In this document: in pieces, positions 42,506 to 50,474 of the stretch | Numbering within the stretch: the first letter of the stretch is position 1 | Layout: each line of letters begins with the position of its first letter | Assembly: GCA_963754445.1 (NCBI GenBank) | Contig: CAVWFT010000001.1 | Location: forward strand, 806,001-870,000 | Length of the DNA stretch: 64,000 nt | Reading direction: 5' to 3' | Origin: Bog-473 sp963754445 | GTDB taxonomy: Bacteria > Actinomycetota > Acidimicrobiia > Acidimicrobiales > RAAP-2 | Position numbers and translations under genes: made by a program | Notes under the pieces: model-generated | What the model saw: only the letters and a program-made list of their open reading frames with translations | The model's database searches: none | Told to the model about the DNA's origin: nothing

Positions 42506-43345
42506 TTAGTTCTCACGGCTCCAGAACACAGAGAATGCGGAAGATGCGCTCAATCCGTGGGCGGTAGCGAGAGGGCCGGGCGTCGTGTCGACGTCGCCAT
42601 ACTCCCCAAGGGCGATACCCTCGCCGGTCTTCCACAACTTGGGATTCGAGATACCTCCCACGTCGCCGGCGCTATCCGTCACGATCGCGCCCTCGTAGTG
42701 CTCATCACCGAAGTCGCTCGTACCGGCAAAGTGCCTGTTGTAGTAGTAGGCCTCGGTGATGGCCTCAGCCGAGGAGTTCTCGCATGCAGACACCGGGCAA
42801 GTCTGGACCACGTCGAACCCCTGGCCACTGGTGACATCCTTCAGGGAGAGCTCGTACCTAGAGTGGCCGAGAGAGCGAATCGCAGACTCGATGGCGTCAC
42901 CGGGGTCGACCTGAAATTGCCACTTGGAGTTCGCCGGATACATCTCGTACCACGCGTTGTATCGCGCCGATTCGCCCTTGCAATTCGCGGAGATACCATC
43001 CTGCTCAACTGTCTGGTCGGCCCACCCGTCGAGCCCGATCCAGTGGAAGGAAAAGGTATCCGGGGTGGTGGAGCACGTCACCGAGGGCACGTTGTAGTTG
43101 GCGACGATGGATGTAAAGGTCTGCCCGGCCGACTTGGGCAACGCAGCGTAGCCGGACCAATTGCTGCTGTAGAGCACGGTGATGCCGTTCGGACCTTCCG
43201 CCGGCCCAGCCCCGTCGACCCGGATCAACGGTCGCGACAAATTCACCTTCGCCGCGGGGCCGGCTGCGGTTGCGGTCAGTGTCGTGACGCTCATGCAGCC
43301 AACGATCATCGATCCGATGACGGCAACTCTGCGGTAGTTGTTCAC
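42506..43345 (-). CDS. Exported G1-family glutamic endopeptidase (eqolisin-like)
   Basis: 279 residues. Start GTG 43345 has GGAAGGAG eight bases upstream and a signal peptide right after (VNNYRRVAVIGSMIVGCMSV, TTLTATAAG). The mature part matches G1 peptidases: SSNWSGYAAL, TSIVANYNVPSVTC, FHWIGLDGWADQTVEQDGI with the catalytic Gln, AWYEMYPANSKWQFQVDPGD and SAEAITEAYYYN with the catalytic Glu. Such enzymes work at acidic pH outside the cell. Bacterial and archaeal members are known but not frequent. Several Cys (TCSTTP, ANCKG, TCPVSACE) may form disulfides. It is convergent with the alpha/beta hydrolase gene. Confidence 0.88.
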   Translation of the reverse strand: MNNYRRVAVIGSMIVGCMSVTTLTATAAGPAAKVNLSRPLIRVDGAGPAEGPNGITVLYSSNWSGYAALPKSAGQTFTSIVANYNVPSVTCSTTPDTFSFHWIGLDGWADQTVEQDGISANCKGESARYNAWYEMYPANSKWQFQVDPGDAIESAIRSLGHSRYELSLKDVTSGQGFDVVQTCPVSACENSSAEAITEAYYYNRHFAGTSDFGDEHYEGAIVTDSAGDVGGISNPKLWKTGEGIALGEYGDVDTTPGPLATAHGLSASSAFSVFWSREN

Positions 43346-43563
43346 TGTCACCGCTCCTTCCAGACCGATCGGCGCGCGCTCGACCGGATTCCGGCAAGAT
43401 AGCACCGGAGCACGAAGGTGGCGCAGGCCTCAGCAGTCTCGAGCTTGGCGTGATCCTTTGCGCGTTCGATCGGGAGATGACCGTTGCACCGGTGAACTCG
43501 GGTGGATCAGTACACGATCCATCAGAGAAAAATGTGTACCGATATTCCAGAATCCGATTGCGA

Positions 43564-43599
43564 CAAGCGATGCAAGCGATGCAAGCGATACAAGCGATG
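43564..43599. repeat. Four tandem copies of a 9-bp unit
   Basis: CAAGCGATG repeats at 43564, 43573, 43582 (as CAAGCGATA) and 43591. It lies just outside the stop of the minus-strand hydrolase gene, 220 bases upstream of the G1 peptidase start. Copy number could vary between strains by slippage. Confidence 0.85.
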
Positions 43600-43605
43600 C
43601 CGTAA

Positions 43606-44304
43606 CTACGGCCCAAGCAGGTCCGAAATGACGGCGGCAAGCGCTCCGGGCGCATCGGCCGCCGGCGTGTGGCTCGAATCGATGTCAATGACTCGTTGCG
43701 CGCCGGACGACTGAATCAGAGCACTCTGCACATGGCGCGATTGCAGTTCATCCCGAAGAGGGCGTACGAACGTTCGGGGAAACCACGTCGGGAGACCCAT
43801 CCATCGCATCGGTTCGCACGAGAGGTTCAACGAGTCGAGTTGGTGGGCGGCCTTTCGTTCCAGGCCTTCATACGGAACTCCCGCATGGCGAGCCCTGAGT
43901 CGAGCCAGCATCGAAGTCATCGCCTCAACGTGCTCCGGTGCGAAAATCTCGGCCGGGAGCTGATCCTCGTTGGCGGTTATGCCGGCCACGAAGACAAGCC
44001 CTCTGACCCGGTTCGGCAGCTTCGCCGCAACGGAAGGAAGAATTGTCCCGGAGATTGAATGTCCGACGATGATGACGTCGCCGGTCGTGAACGTCTCGAT
44101 ATCCTCCGCGACCGATCGGGCGGCAGCTGAGACCGTGAGGCCCGCGAGGTCGCCGTCCTTGCCCGAGCGGCCGGGGAGATTCACAGCGAAGGACGGTTGG
44201 TGAAGTGACGCTTGGGTTTCCTGCCAGATCGAGGAGGTATGGCCGGCACCGTGCACTAAAACTGCTGTCATCTCAGGACGTGTCGATGATCGTTTCGCGT
44301 GCAT
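43606..44304 (-). CDS. Alpha/beta hydrolase (salicylate-esterase-like size)
   Basis: 232 residues. TAVLVHGAGHTSSIW near the start, nucleophile elbow IIVGHSISGTILP, an acidic stretch after RGLVFVAGITANEDQ, and the terminal histidine in DSSHTPAADAPG. The short size and the SSHTP-type histidine motif resemble plant-type and bacterial esterase/hydroxynitrile-lyase-like hydrolases. The start may be ATG 44271 instead of 44304, which would place the first strand directly at the N-terminus. Natural substrate unknown. It precedes the G1 peptidase gene on the same strand, 260 bases away. Confidence 0.8.
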   Translation of the reverse strand: MHAKRSSTRPEMTAVLVHGAGHTSSIWQETQASLHQPSFAVNLPGRSGKDGDLAGLTVSAAARSVAEDIETFTTGDVIIVGHSISGTILPSVAAKLPNRVRGLVFVAGITANEDQLPAEIFAPEHVEAMTSMLARLRARHAGVPYEGLERKAAHQLDSLNLSCEPMRWMGLPTWFPRTFVRPLRDELQSRHVQSALIQSSGAQRVIDIDSSHTPAADAPGALAAVISDLLGP

Positions 44305-44460
44305 GAGAGATGTGGCCAGGGCGGTGCGGTCACAGTCGTTCGGTCGGGCAATGTCGAGCAGGATGTCGATGCCACCGCATTCTCGCCATTCCGAAAGAAT
44401 GGTCGAGCGTCGGGTGGGGGAGACTGGTTCCGTCAGAGTAGGTGAACGCAGGCGAAACGC

Positions 44461-45651
44461 TCAAGCTGGGATCTTGAGGGCTTGAGCTGCATTGCCGCCC
44501 ATGATCCTTTGTATGTCCACGTCGGGCAGACTCTTGAGCTGTTTCGCGTACGAAAGCGGGTTGGCCAGACCCTCGGGATGCGGAAAGTCCGACCCGAAGA
44601 CGACCTTCTCGGTGCCGACCACTTTGACGAGTTCCATCGGGTCTTCCTCGAAGAACGGGTGGATCCAGATGTTGCGCCTCATGACCGCGACGGGGTCCTC
44701 AGCGTAGAGGTGCGGCTGCTTCGCATAGGAGTGACCAAGTGCGTTCATCAACGGGGGCGCCCAGCTCGAGCCAGTCTCGATGGGAAGAAGGCGCAGTTCG
44801 GGAAAGCGAGAAAGCATGCCGTGGGTGATTGCCGAGCACATGGCGTCGAAGATGCCACGGGACATCAGATGTTGCACGTCGCCAAAGGCCGTCGTATCTG
44901 CGAACGGCAGATGTTCGTCGAAGTGTCCTTGCCATTGGTTGTAGTAACGGGTCATTCCGTCGTCGGACGCGTGCATGCCGACGGTCACGTCGTACTCCTG
45001 GACCTTGGCCCAAAATGGATCGAATTCCGGGAGGGCGAAGGAGCGGAAGCCCTTCAGGCTCGGGACCGGTGCGGGGCGGATCAGGATGACCTTGGCGCCC
45101 CGTTCCATGATCCAATCGAGTTCACGAATCGCCTCGTCGACGATGGGTAAGGTGATCACCGGGGCAGCGAAGATGCGGTCCTTGTAGTTGAACGTCCACT
45201 CCTCGAACATCCATTGGTTGAATGCGTGGACGACGGCGTGCGTCGCTTCGGGTTCCCTCGTGAGCCTTTCCTCGAGGACGCTGGCCAAGGTCGGCCACAT
45301 AATGGCGCGATCGACGCCTTGTTCATCCATGAGAGTGAGGCGCGGCTCTGGTCGGAAGAAGGACTCGGGGGAACGAATCGGCTCGCCGAGGATTTCGCGA
45401 CGTGACTTGCCCTCTGGATTTCCATTCTTGAAGAAGTCTTCCTGAGCACCCGGGCGGGCCACGACGTTGAAGGTCGGGTTGGGGATGTATTCGGAGATCG
45501 TGTTGTTGATGACAAGCTTCTGGCGGCCGTTGATTTCCATCAGCTTGATCACGTGCTTGTACTCGGTTGGCAGATGGCGCGTGAACGCGTCCGCTTGTTC
45601 GTACATGTGGTTGTCGGCGTCGAAAACCGGGAATTCGAGTCTGTTGCTCAT
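44461..45651 (-). CDS. Amidohydrolase-2 family (ACMS-decarboxylase-like) metal enzyme
   Basis: 396 residues from ATG 45651 (GGAG upstream). VFDADNHMYEQADAF is the DxDxH-like N-terminal metal motif with the second His replaced by Asn-His. MHASDD carries a metal His, and VVFGSDFPHPEGLANP has the catalytic Asp. These are signatures of the amidohydrolase_2 group, which includes decarboxylases and hydrolases of aromatic ring-cleavage products. The context (LLM oxidoreductase, two hydrolases, HsaA-like flavoprotein) supports a catabolic role. A well-formed promoter lies 80 bases upstream. Confidence 0.87.
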   Translation of the reverse strand: MSNRLEFPVFDADNHMYEQADAFTRHLPTEYKHVIKLMEINGRQKLVINNTISEYIPNPTFNVVARPGAQEDFFKNGNPEGKSRREILGEPIRSPESFFRPEPRLTLMDEQGVDRAIMWPTLASVLEERLTREPEATHAVVHAFNQWMFEEWTFNYKDRIFAAPVITLPIVDEAIRELDWIMERGAKVILIRPAPVPSLKGFRSFALPEFDPFWAKVQEYDVTVGMHASDDGMTRYYNQWQGHFDEHLPFADTTAFGDVQHLMSRGIFDAMCSAITHGMLSRFPELRLLPIETGSSWAPPLMNALGHSYAKQPHLYAEDPVAVMRRNIWIHPFFEEDPMELVKVVGTEKVVFGSDFPHPEGLANPLSYAKQLKSLPDVDIQRIMGGNAAQALKIPA

Positions 45652-46101
45652 GTGGATACTCCGTGGGTTCGAAGAGAATGCGTGACGGCGTGAACGAAGC
45701 CAAAGCTCCAAGTGCCCGTCGACACCATGCATCATATATAATTTTGACGTCGGAATCAATTTAACCACTTCAGCAGTGTCCAGAGCTCTCCAGCAGGCGC
45801 TGCAACCCCAGTGACCTGAATGTGGGCCCGAGACGACCGCCCCGGAAGGCGGCCTCTGCGGCGTATCTGACCTGCTCCTCAGGCCCCGTGATGGGGGCTG
45901 CATCTGCCGGTTGCAGATCGACGAGGCCGAGGCATCGGACATGCTCGAACTCGAGGATGTCTGGTTACCGATTTTGGCGGCCTTGCAGCGGTCGATCGGT
46001 GCCGCCGGGGTCCCTGGTGGAGGTCCAATTCGTTAGAAGCGGCGGTGAGAACTGAGCGATGGATCTCATACGCCGCAGGTGCGGCGAGGCTCCGTCAGGA
46101 C
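45652..46101. other. Upstream region of the amidohydrolase gene, with a possible gene scrap
   Basis: Bases 45724-45770 are strikingly AT-rich and contain the promoter described separately. From about 45855 to 46035 the plus strand has a coding-like segment (CRLQIDEAEASDMLELED, VWLPILAALQRSIGAAG) ending in a TAG at 46034-46036, without a start codon or ribosome binding site. It could be the C-terminal scrap of a lost gene. Confidence 0.35.
45731..45759 (-). promoter_or_regulatory. Sigma70-type promoter of the amidohydrolase gene
   Basis: On the complement: -35 TTGATT (45754-45759), a 17-base spacer, -10 TATGAT (45731-45736). Both hexamers are close to consensus, the spacing is ideal, and the region is AT-rich in a GC-rich genome. 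The transcription start would fall near 45724, about 70 bases before the ATG. Confidence 0.7.
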
Positions 46102-47229
46102 TCAGCCTGCTTTTGCGTCCGCCAGAACAGCGGTCGCCAATTCGATGGCGGCTGCTGGGCTCGCAAAGTAGTGCTGGCTTCCGGCATGGAGGTCACGGAA
46201 GCATTCCTGGATGGGCCCATCGCGGAGGGCGCGGGTGCCGGTCAGGAGATAAGCCTGGCGAGCAATGTCGGCTCCGTCTTGGTTCACCTTCCGACACGCC
46301 TCGCGCAGCAGATTGGCCGTGAGGGTGGAGATGGCGCCCAGGCGAGTCGCCTCCGCCTCGGCGGCCGTACAGGCCTCTCGCACCCAGGCCCGTCCGGCTC
46401 GGAATCGACCTTCCAGGACCCCGAATTCGTAGAGAAAGCGCTCATTGGTCGAGAGCGAAGATGCTGCCCCGAGGCGGGTGATGCAGGTGGCGACCTCAGC
46501 GACCTCATCGAGTAATCGCCGCGTCACGCCGAGCGCCCAGCCGGCATGGCCGGCCGCAGTGAGAGGAAGAACGCCGAGGGCGTGCAGTGGTCCGCCGCGA
46601 TGGACGGTCGGCTGGAAGAAATCGAAGGCCTGATTCCGCGGCACATGCAGGTCGCGGAGGCTGTAGTCGTAGCTTGCTGTGGCTCGGAGACCCAAGACGT
46701 CCCAGTTCCCGTGGAGCTCCGCTTCGGCCGCCGGGAAGCAGGCAAAGAGGTATTCGGAGTCAGATCCGGCCTCTGCGTTCGTAAGCACCCCTGCACCCGC
46801 CCAGGCGGCATGAGCGATGCCGCTACCGAATTGGTAGTCGCCGTTGATGACCAACCCGTCCTCGTGCATCGTGGCTGTGCCGTTCGGTGCGAACTGCCCG
46901 GCCATGAGGGGGATGCCGTTCGCGAACACCGTTTCGACGCCAGCGTCGTCCAGGTAGGCACCGAAGTATGCGGCTGTGCAGTCGGCTGCGAAGTAGCACC
47001 ACCCAGTCGAGGCGTTGGCGCGCGATACCGCTGCGTAGACGTCGACAATATCCGGCAAAGCGAGTTCGGCGCCCCCAACGGCCCGAGGCACCATCAGACC
47101 CAGCAACCCTGCGTCGATGAGTAGCTGCATCGACTCCGGTGATACGGGGTGGTCGTGTGGAGTGGATTTCGAGTTTGCGTCGATTTGATCGAACAGCTCG
47201 GAGGCGGCGTCTAGGGGAGATGTCGGCAC
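46102..47229 (-). CDS. Acyl-CoA dehydrogenase-like flavoprotein (HsaA-type monooxygenase group)
   Basis: 375 residues from GTG 47229 (AGAAGGA upstream). LLIDAGLLGLMVPRAVGGAE is the N-terminal helical domain. ANASTGWCYFAADCTAAYFG and NGDYQFGSGIAHAAWAGAGV are the flavin-side strands as seen in group D flavin monooxygenases such as HsaA and p-hydroxyphenylacetate hydroxylase. The C-terminal helical bundle (TANLLREACRKVNQDGADI, then RDGPIQECFRDLHAGSQHY) matches the acyl-CoA dehydrogenase type-2 C-terminal domain. The base-catalytic Glu of true dehydrogenases is not obvious. A two-component oxygenase acting on a phenol or steroid ring is the most likely role. No reductase gene is adjacent. Confidence 0.82.
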   Translation of the reverse strand: MPTSPLDAASELFDQIDANSKSTPHDHPVSPESMQLLIDAGLLGLMVPRAVGGAELALPDIVDVYAAVSRANASTGWCYFAADCTAAYFGAYLDDAGVETVFANGIPLMAGQFAPNGTATMHEDGLVINGDYQFGSGIAHAAWAGAGVLTNAEAGSDSEYLFACFPAAEAELHGNWDVLGLRATASYDYSLRDLHVPRNQAFDFFQPTVHRGGPLHALGVLPLTAAGHAGWALGVTRRLLDEVAEVATCITRLGAASSLSTNERFLYEFGVLEGRFRAGRAWVREACTAAEAEATRLGAISTLTANLLREACRKVNQDGADIARQAYLLTGTRALRDGPIQECFRDLHAGSQHYFASPAAAIELATAVLADAKAG

Positions 47230-47440
47230 AGGCGGTCCTTCTGTCGATGAGCACGGTGACGCTGGTCTTGGACGGTTTCGGATCCGATCTCGCCTTCGGC
47301 CTGTTCACGGTCTGCAAGGCATGCCAGGTATCGAGTTCGAGCATTGCTCCCCACGCAAGCCTCGGCGTCAACGACTGAGTGTAGTGCTCGCTGTCCGATC
47401 TACTCCGACTCCTGGTCGTACCCGGCCACCACACGAGGCA

Positions 47441-48196
47441 TCATCCGGGCAATCTGCGCCACACCGACTGAGGAAGCACTCTCAACAACGGGAAAACCCA
47501 CCGCAAAAACCCTGGGGACCAGATCACCGCCTGACCGCGTTGGAGACCGTGAAGGATGTCGGACGCGGTTCGGTCTGGCCCCACGGCAAACGGTGCAGGG
47601 GAGCGTCCTGCAGTCATTTTTGTCCGAACAAAGCCCGGTCTGACCACGTGAACGGAGACATGGGTTCCGCGGACAGCAGCATTCAGGCCGACTGCGAATG
47701 CGTCGAGTCCGGCCTTTGCGGATCCATAGAGGAAGTTGGCCCGTCGAACCCGATACCCTGCCACCGACGACAGGACCACGACGCGGCCGAACCCTTGTGT
47801 CGTCATTTCTCGCGCCACCTGGGCAAGAGCCGCGGCCGGCCAAGTGAAATTCACCGTGATCATCCGGACCGTGCGGTCGGGGTCACTCTCGTCAGCCTCC
47901 TGGGTCCCAAGCTCCCCCACGGCGACGATCACAAGGTCCACGGGTTCGTTCGCCTGTTCGAAGCACTGCTTTACAATCCTGGCGGTATCGAGAGGGGTCA
48001 AAGCGTCGAATGGAACAGTTGCCACACGGGATACCGTGCGTCGGAGATCGAGGGCGACACTTTCGAGTGCGACCACGTCGCGGCCGGCAAGGACGACCGA
48101 TCGGCACCGCGCCAGCCGCCTGAGGACTGCCTGAGCGATGTCCGAGGTGCCGCCCAGGACAACGATCGACTGGGGATTTCCGAAGGCATCGTTCAT
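47441..48196 (-). CDS. dprE2: Decaprenylphosphoryl-2-keto-ribose reductase (DprE2-like SDR)
   Basis: 251 residues. Short-chain dehydrogenase with the family-specific glycine motif VVLGGTSDIAQAVLRRLA (DprE2 of mycobacteria has GGTSEIA). VIVAVGELG follows, with catalytic Ser in VVVLSSVAGYRVRRANF and Tyr/Lys in LYGSAKAGLDAFAVGL. The C-terminal tail (SPGFLRWVFPLLRVLPQSVW) is the usual membrane-associating end. It reduces the 2-keto intermediate made by DprE1 to decaprenylphosphoryl-arabinose, the arabinose donor for wall arabinan. Its ATG overlaps the DprE1 stop (ATGA), and it is the last gene of the operon. Confidence 0.9.
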   Translation of the reverse strand: MNDAFGNPQSIVVLGGTSDIAQAVLRRLARCRSVVLAGRDVVALESVALDLRRTVSRVATVPFDALTPLDTARIVKQCFEQANEPVDLVIVAVGELGTQEADESDPDRTVRMITVNFTWPAAALAQVAREMTTQGFGRVVVLSSVAGYRVRRANFLYGSAKAGLDAFAVGLNAAVRGTHVSVHVVRPGFVRTKMTAGRSPAPFAVGPDRTASDILHGLQRGQAVIWSPGFLRWVFPLLRVLPQSVWRRLPG

Positions 48197-49548
48197 CCGA
48201 GAACGCCGAGCCGGCGGGAAAGGTCCGAGGCCAAGATGCGTTGGGGGTCGACGACTCGGCAGACCTCACGCATTTCCTGAAGGCGAGGGAACATGCGAGG
48301 AAGCAGATCGGGTCGTAGTCGTGCATCCTTGGCGAGATAGACGCGACCACCGGCGTCGGCCACCGATTGATCGAGCCGATCGAGTAGCTGGGGCAACCCG
48401 CGTGGTCCGATCGGGAAGTCGAGAGCCAAGGTCCAACCCTCCTGGCTGAAGGACAAGGGCCCGGTGGTACCTGGACCGAATCGCTTCAAGACGGCCAAGA
48501 AGGACGGTATCCCAGAGTCCGAGATCGTAGCGACGGCATCCTCGACGACATCGCGACGCGGAGGCGGCACGACGAACTGATACTGCACAAAGCCGGCTGG
48601 GCCGTACAGAAAGCTCCAGTTCTCCACCCCATCAAGTGGGTGAAAGAAGGCCGTCAAGGGACTCAGAGTCTTGCGTGAGCGCGAGGAAGCGCGGAACCAC
48701 GCCTCATTGAGTAGCCGGACCGTGGCCCCGTTGACGAGCCTACGGGGTGCTCCCCGGGGGATTCGGAGTTTCGGGGTCTGAGGTATTTCGCACGTGCGAC
48801 CCCGAAGTCGATCGGGGATGCTGCCGATCGGGACGTGATCGCCTCTGGTCAGAATCGAACGGAATCCACCCTCGTGCCGACTCAGGCAGTCCAGCCAAGC
48901 GACGCTGTAACGGTGCTGATGATCGGAAGACTCCATGGCCGTCATGAGCTCGTGCATCCGGCCGAAGCGCTCATTGTCGACCTGCATCCATGTCGTCTCG
49001 ATGGGAATCAGCCGCACCGTGGCGCTCACGATCACCCCGGTGAGACCCATGCCGCCGGCGGTGGCCCAGAACAACTTGTCCTCGGGGGTCAGCGTGTGGA
49101 GTCCCGTCGGTGTTGCGAGCTGCATCTCTGAGACGTGACGGGCAAAGCTACCGTCGCGATGGTGGTTCTTGCCGTGCACGTCCGCAGCGATGGCCCCACC
49201 GATCGACACGTAACGAGTTCCGGGCGTGACGGCGGGAAACCAGCCGGCGGGGATGGTGTATCGCATCAGTTCGTGAAGAGTGACGCCCGCGCCTAGTTCG
49301 ATCGTGCCCACCGCCTGGTCGAAGGCGCCGATAGTCCCAAGCTCGAGCATGTCGAGAGTCAGGCCGCCGCTGCACTGGGCAGCGTCCCCGTAACTTCGGC
49401 CCATTCCCCTCGCGATGACATGGGGCCAAGTGCGGAGAATCTCAGTAACGGTTGCGGCGCTTTTGGGCCGGCTTACCTGCACGGTCGCCGGAGTCGTTCG
49501 ACCCCATCCCGACAAAGTTCGCAGAGAAGTTTCGATGGCCGCGGTCAT
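48193..49548 (-). CDS. dprE1: Decaprenylphosphoryl-ribose 2'-epimerase, oxidase subunit (DprE1)
   Basis: 451 residues, collinear with mycobacterial DprE1. SGWGRTTPA begins the domain. The FAD-binding part has VIARGMGRSYGDAAQ, PAVTPGTRYVSIGGAIAADV, HGKNHHRDGSFARHV and LFWATAGGMGLTGVIV. The substrate domain has FFHPLDGVENWSFLYGPAGF, VQYQFVVPPP, and VYLAKDARLRPD containing the catalytic Lys (Lys418 in M. tuberculosis). In the segment GWTLALDFPI, Ala375 takes the place of the Cys387 that benzothiazinones attack in M. tuberculosis (GWNICVDFPI). It oxidises decaprenylphosphoryl-ribose at C2. Both ends overlap neighbours by ATGA. Confidence 0.94.
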   Translation of the reverse strand: MTAAIETSLRTLSGWGRTTPATVQVSRPKSAATVTEILRTWPHVIARGMGRSYGDAAQCSGGLTLDMLELGTIGAFDQAVGTIELGAGVTLHELMRYTIPAGWFPAVTPGTRYVSIGGAIAADVHGKNHHRDGSFARHVSEMQLATPTGLHTLTPEDKLFWATAGGMGLTGVIVSATVRLIPIETTWMQVDNERFGRMHELMTAMESSDHQHRYSVAWLDCLSRHEGGFRSILTRGDHVPIGSIPDRLRGRTCEIPQTPKLRIPRGAPRRLVNGATVRLLNEAWFRASSRSRKTLSPLTAFFHPLDGVENWSFLYGPAGFVQYQFVVPPPRRDVVEDAVATISDSGIPSFLAVLKRFGPGTTGPLSFSQEGWTLALDFPIGPRGLPQLLDRLDQSVADAGGRVYLAKDARLRPDLLPRMFPRLQEMREVCRVVDPQRILASDLSRRLGVLG

Positions 49549-50474
49549 GTATAGAGTCCCACGCCCATGAAGGTGAGCCAGAAGAGTCCGCAGCCCTGCA
49601 AGAGGTGGTCGTGCAGCGCAAGCTGCTCTGGCTCGCCGCCCAGCCCGCCATCGAGCAGGCGCAACACGTGAAGTACGGCCAGCACAAGGGGAATGACAGT
49701 CAGCTCGATCCAGATGACTCTGTGTCCGGCATGGGCCAGCAATCCGGTCCGGTCGAATGCCCAGAGACAGTAGGCGGCTACCGTCACCGTGGCCGAGATC
49801 GTGAGAGTCGACCGGAGAAATGTTTCCGTGTACAGGTCGAGTACCTGTCGGTGGGTCCCCCTCTCGCGACCAAGTCGGGCATGCTCTGCGCAGCGCTTAC
49901 CGGTGACGACGAAGAGGGCACCAAACGAAGTGAAAACAAGGAACCAATTGGACAAGGGGACATGCGCGACGACCCCACCGGCAATCGCTCGCAATACGAA
50001 GCACGACGCGACAGTTGCCAGTTCGACGACGGGTTCGCGCTTGAGGCGCACACTGTAGGCGAGAGTCAATGCGATATAGGTCGCTACGACAATTGCGAAA
50101 CTGAAAGGGCCCAGGAGAATGGCGCCACCCAGGCCAGCTGCGGCTGACCCTGCACCGACGCCGAGAGCCACTCGAGGCGCCAGGGCGCCACTGGCCACTG
50201 GACGATTGCGCTTGGTGGGATGGAGCTGGTCGGACGTCGCATCGATGACGTCGTTGACCAGGTAGGTTCCCGAGGCCACGACGCAGAAGACCAGAAATGC
50301 TGCGCTGACACGAACGGCGGTATGCCACTCGCCCAAGACCCCTGCCGCTGCCGGAGCCATGAACACCAGAAGGTTCTTGATCCACTGCTGCAGTCGCATG
50401 GCGCGGACTACCGTTCGGACGGTGGTGTGAGTGACGCGTGGTAGCACGGGGGACCCTTGTGGAGCGGCCGTCAT
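49545..50474 (-). CDS. ubiA: Decaprenyl-phosphate phosphoribosyltransferase (UbiA-family DPPR synthase)
   Basis: 309 residues, nine predicted membrane helices. LRLQQWIKNLLVFMAP at the N-terminus and the metal motif VNDVIDATSDQLHPTKRNRP are those of the Rv3806c group. The second loop is LAYSVRLKREPVVEL, where most UbiA enzymes have a second Asp motif. It joins phosphoribosyl pyrophosphate to decaprenyl phosphate at the membrane, the first step towards decaprenylphosphoryl-arabinose. ATG 50474 overlaps the upstream stop and its own stop overlaps dprE1, both as ATGA. The phosphatase step that follows DPPR is not encoded in the operon. Confidence 0.92.
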   Translation of the reverse strand: MTAAPQGSPVLPRVTHTTVRTVVRAMRLQQWIKNLLVFMAPAAAGVLGEWHTAVRVSAAFLVFCVVASGTYLVNDVIDATSDQLHPTKRNRPVASGALAPRVALGVGAGSAAAGLGGAILLGPFSFAIVVATYIALTLAYSVRLKREPVVELATVASCFVLRAIAGGVVAHVPLSNWFLVFTSFGALFVVTGKRCAEHARLGRERGTHRQVLDLYTETFLRSTLTISATVTVAAYCLWAFDRTGLLAHAGHRVIWIELTVIPLVLAVLHVLRLLDGGLGGEPEQLALHDHLLQGCGLFWLTFMGVGLYT

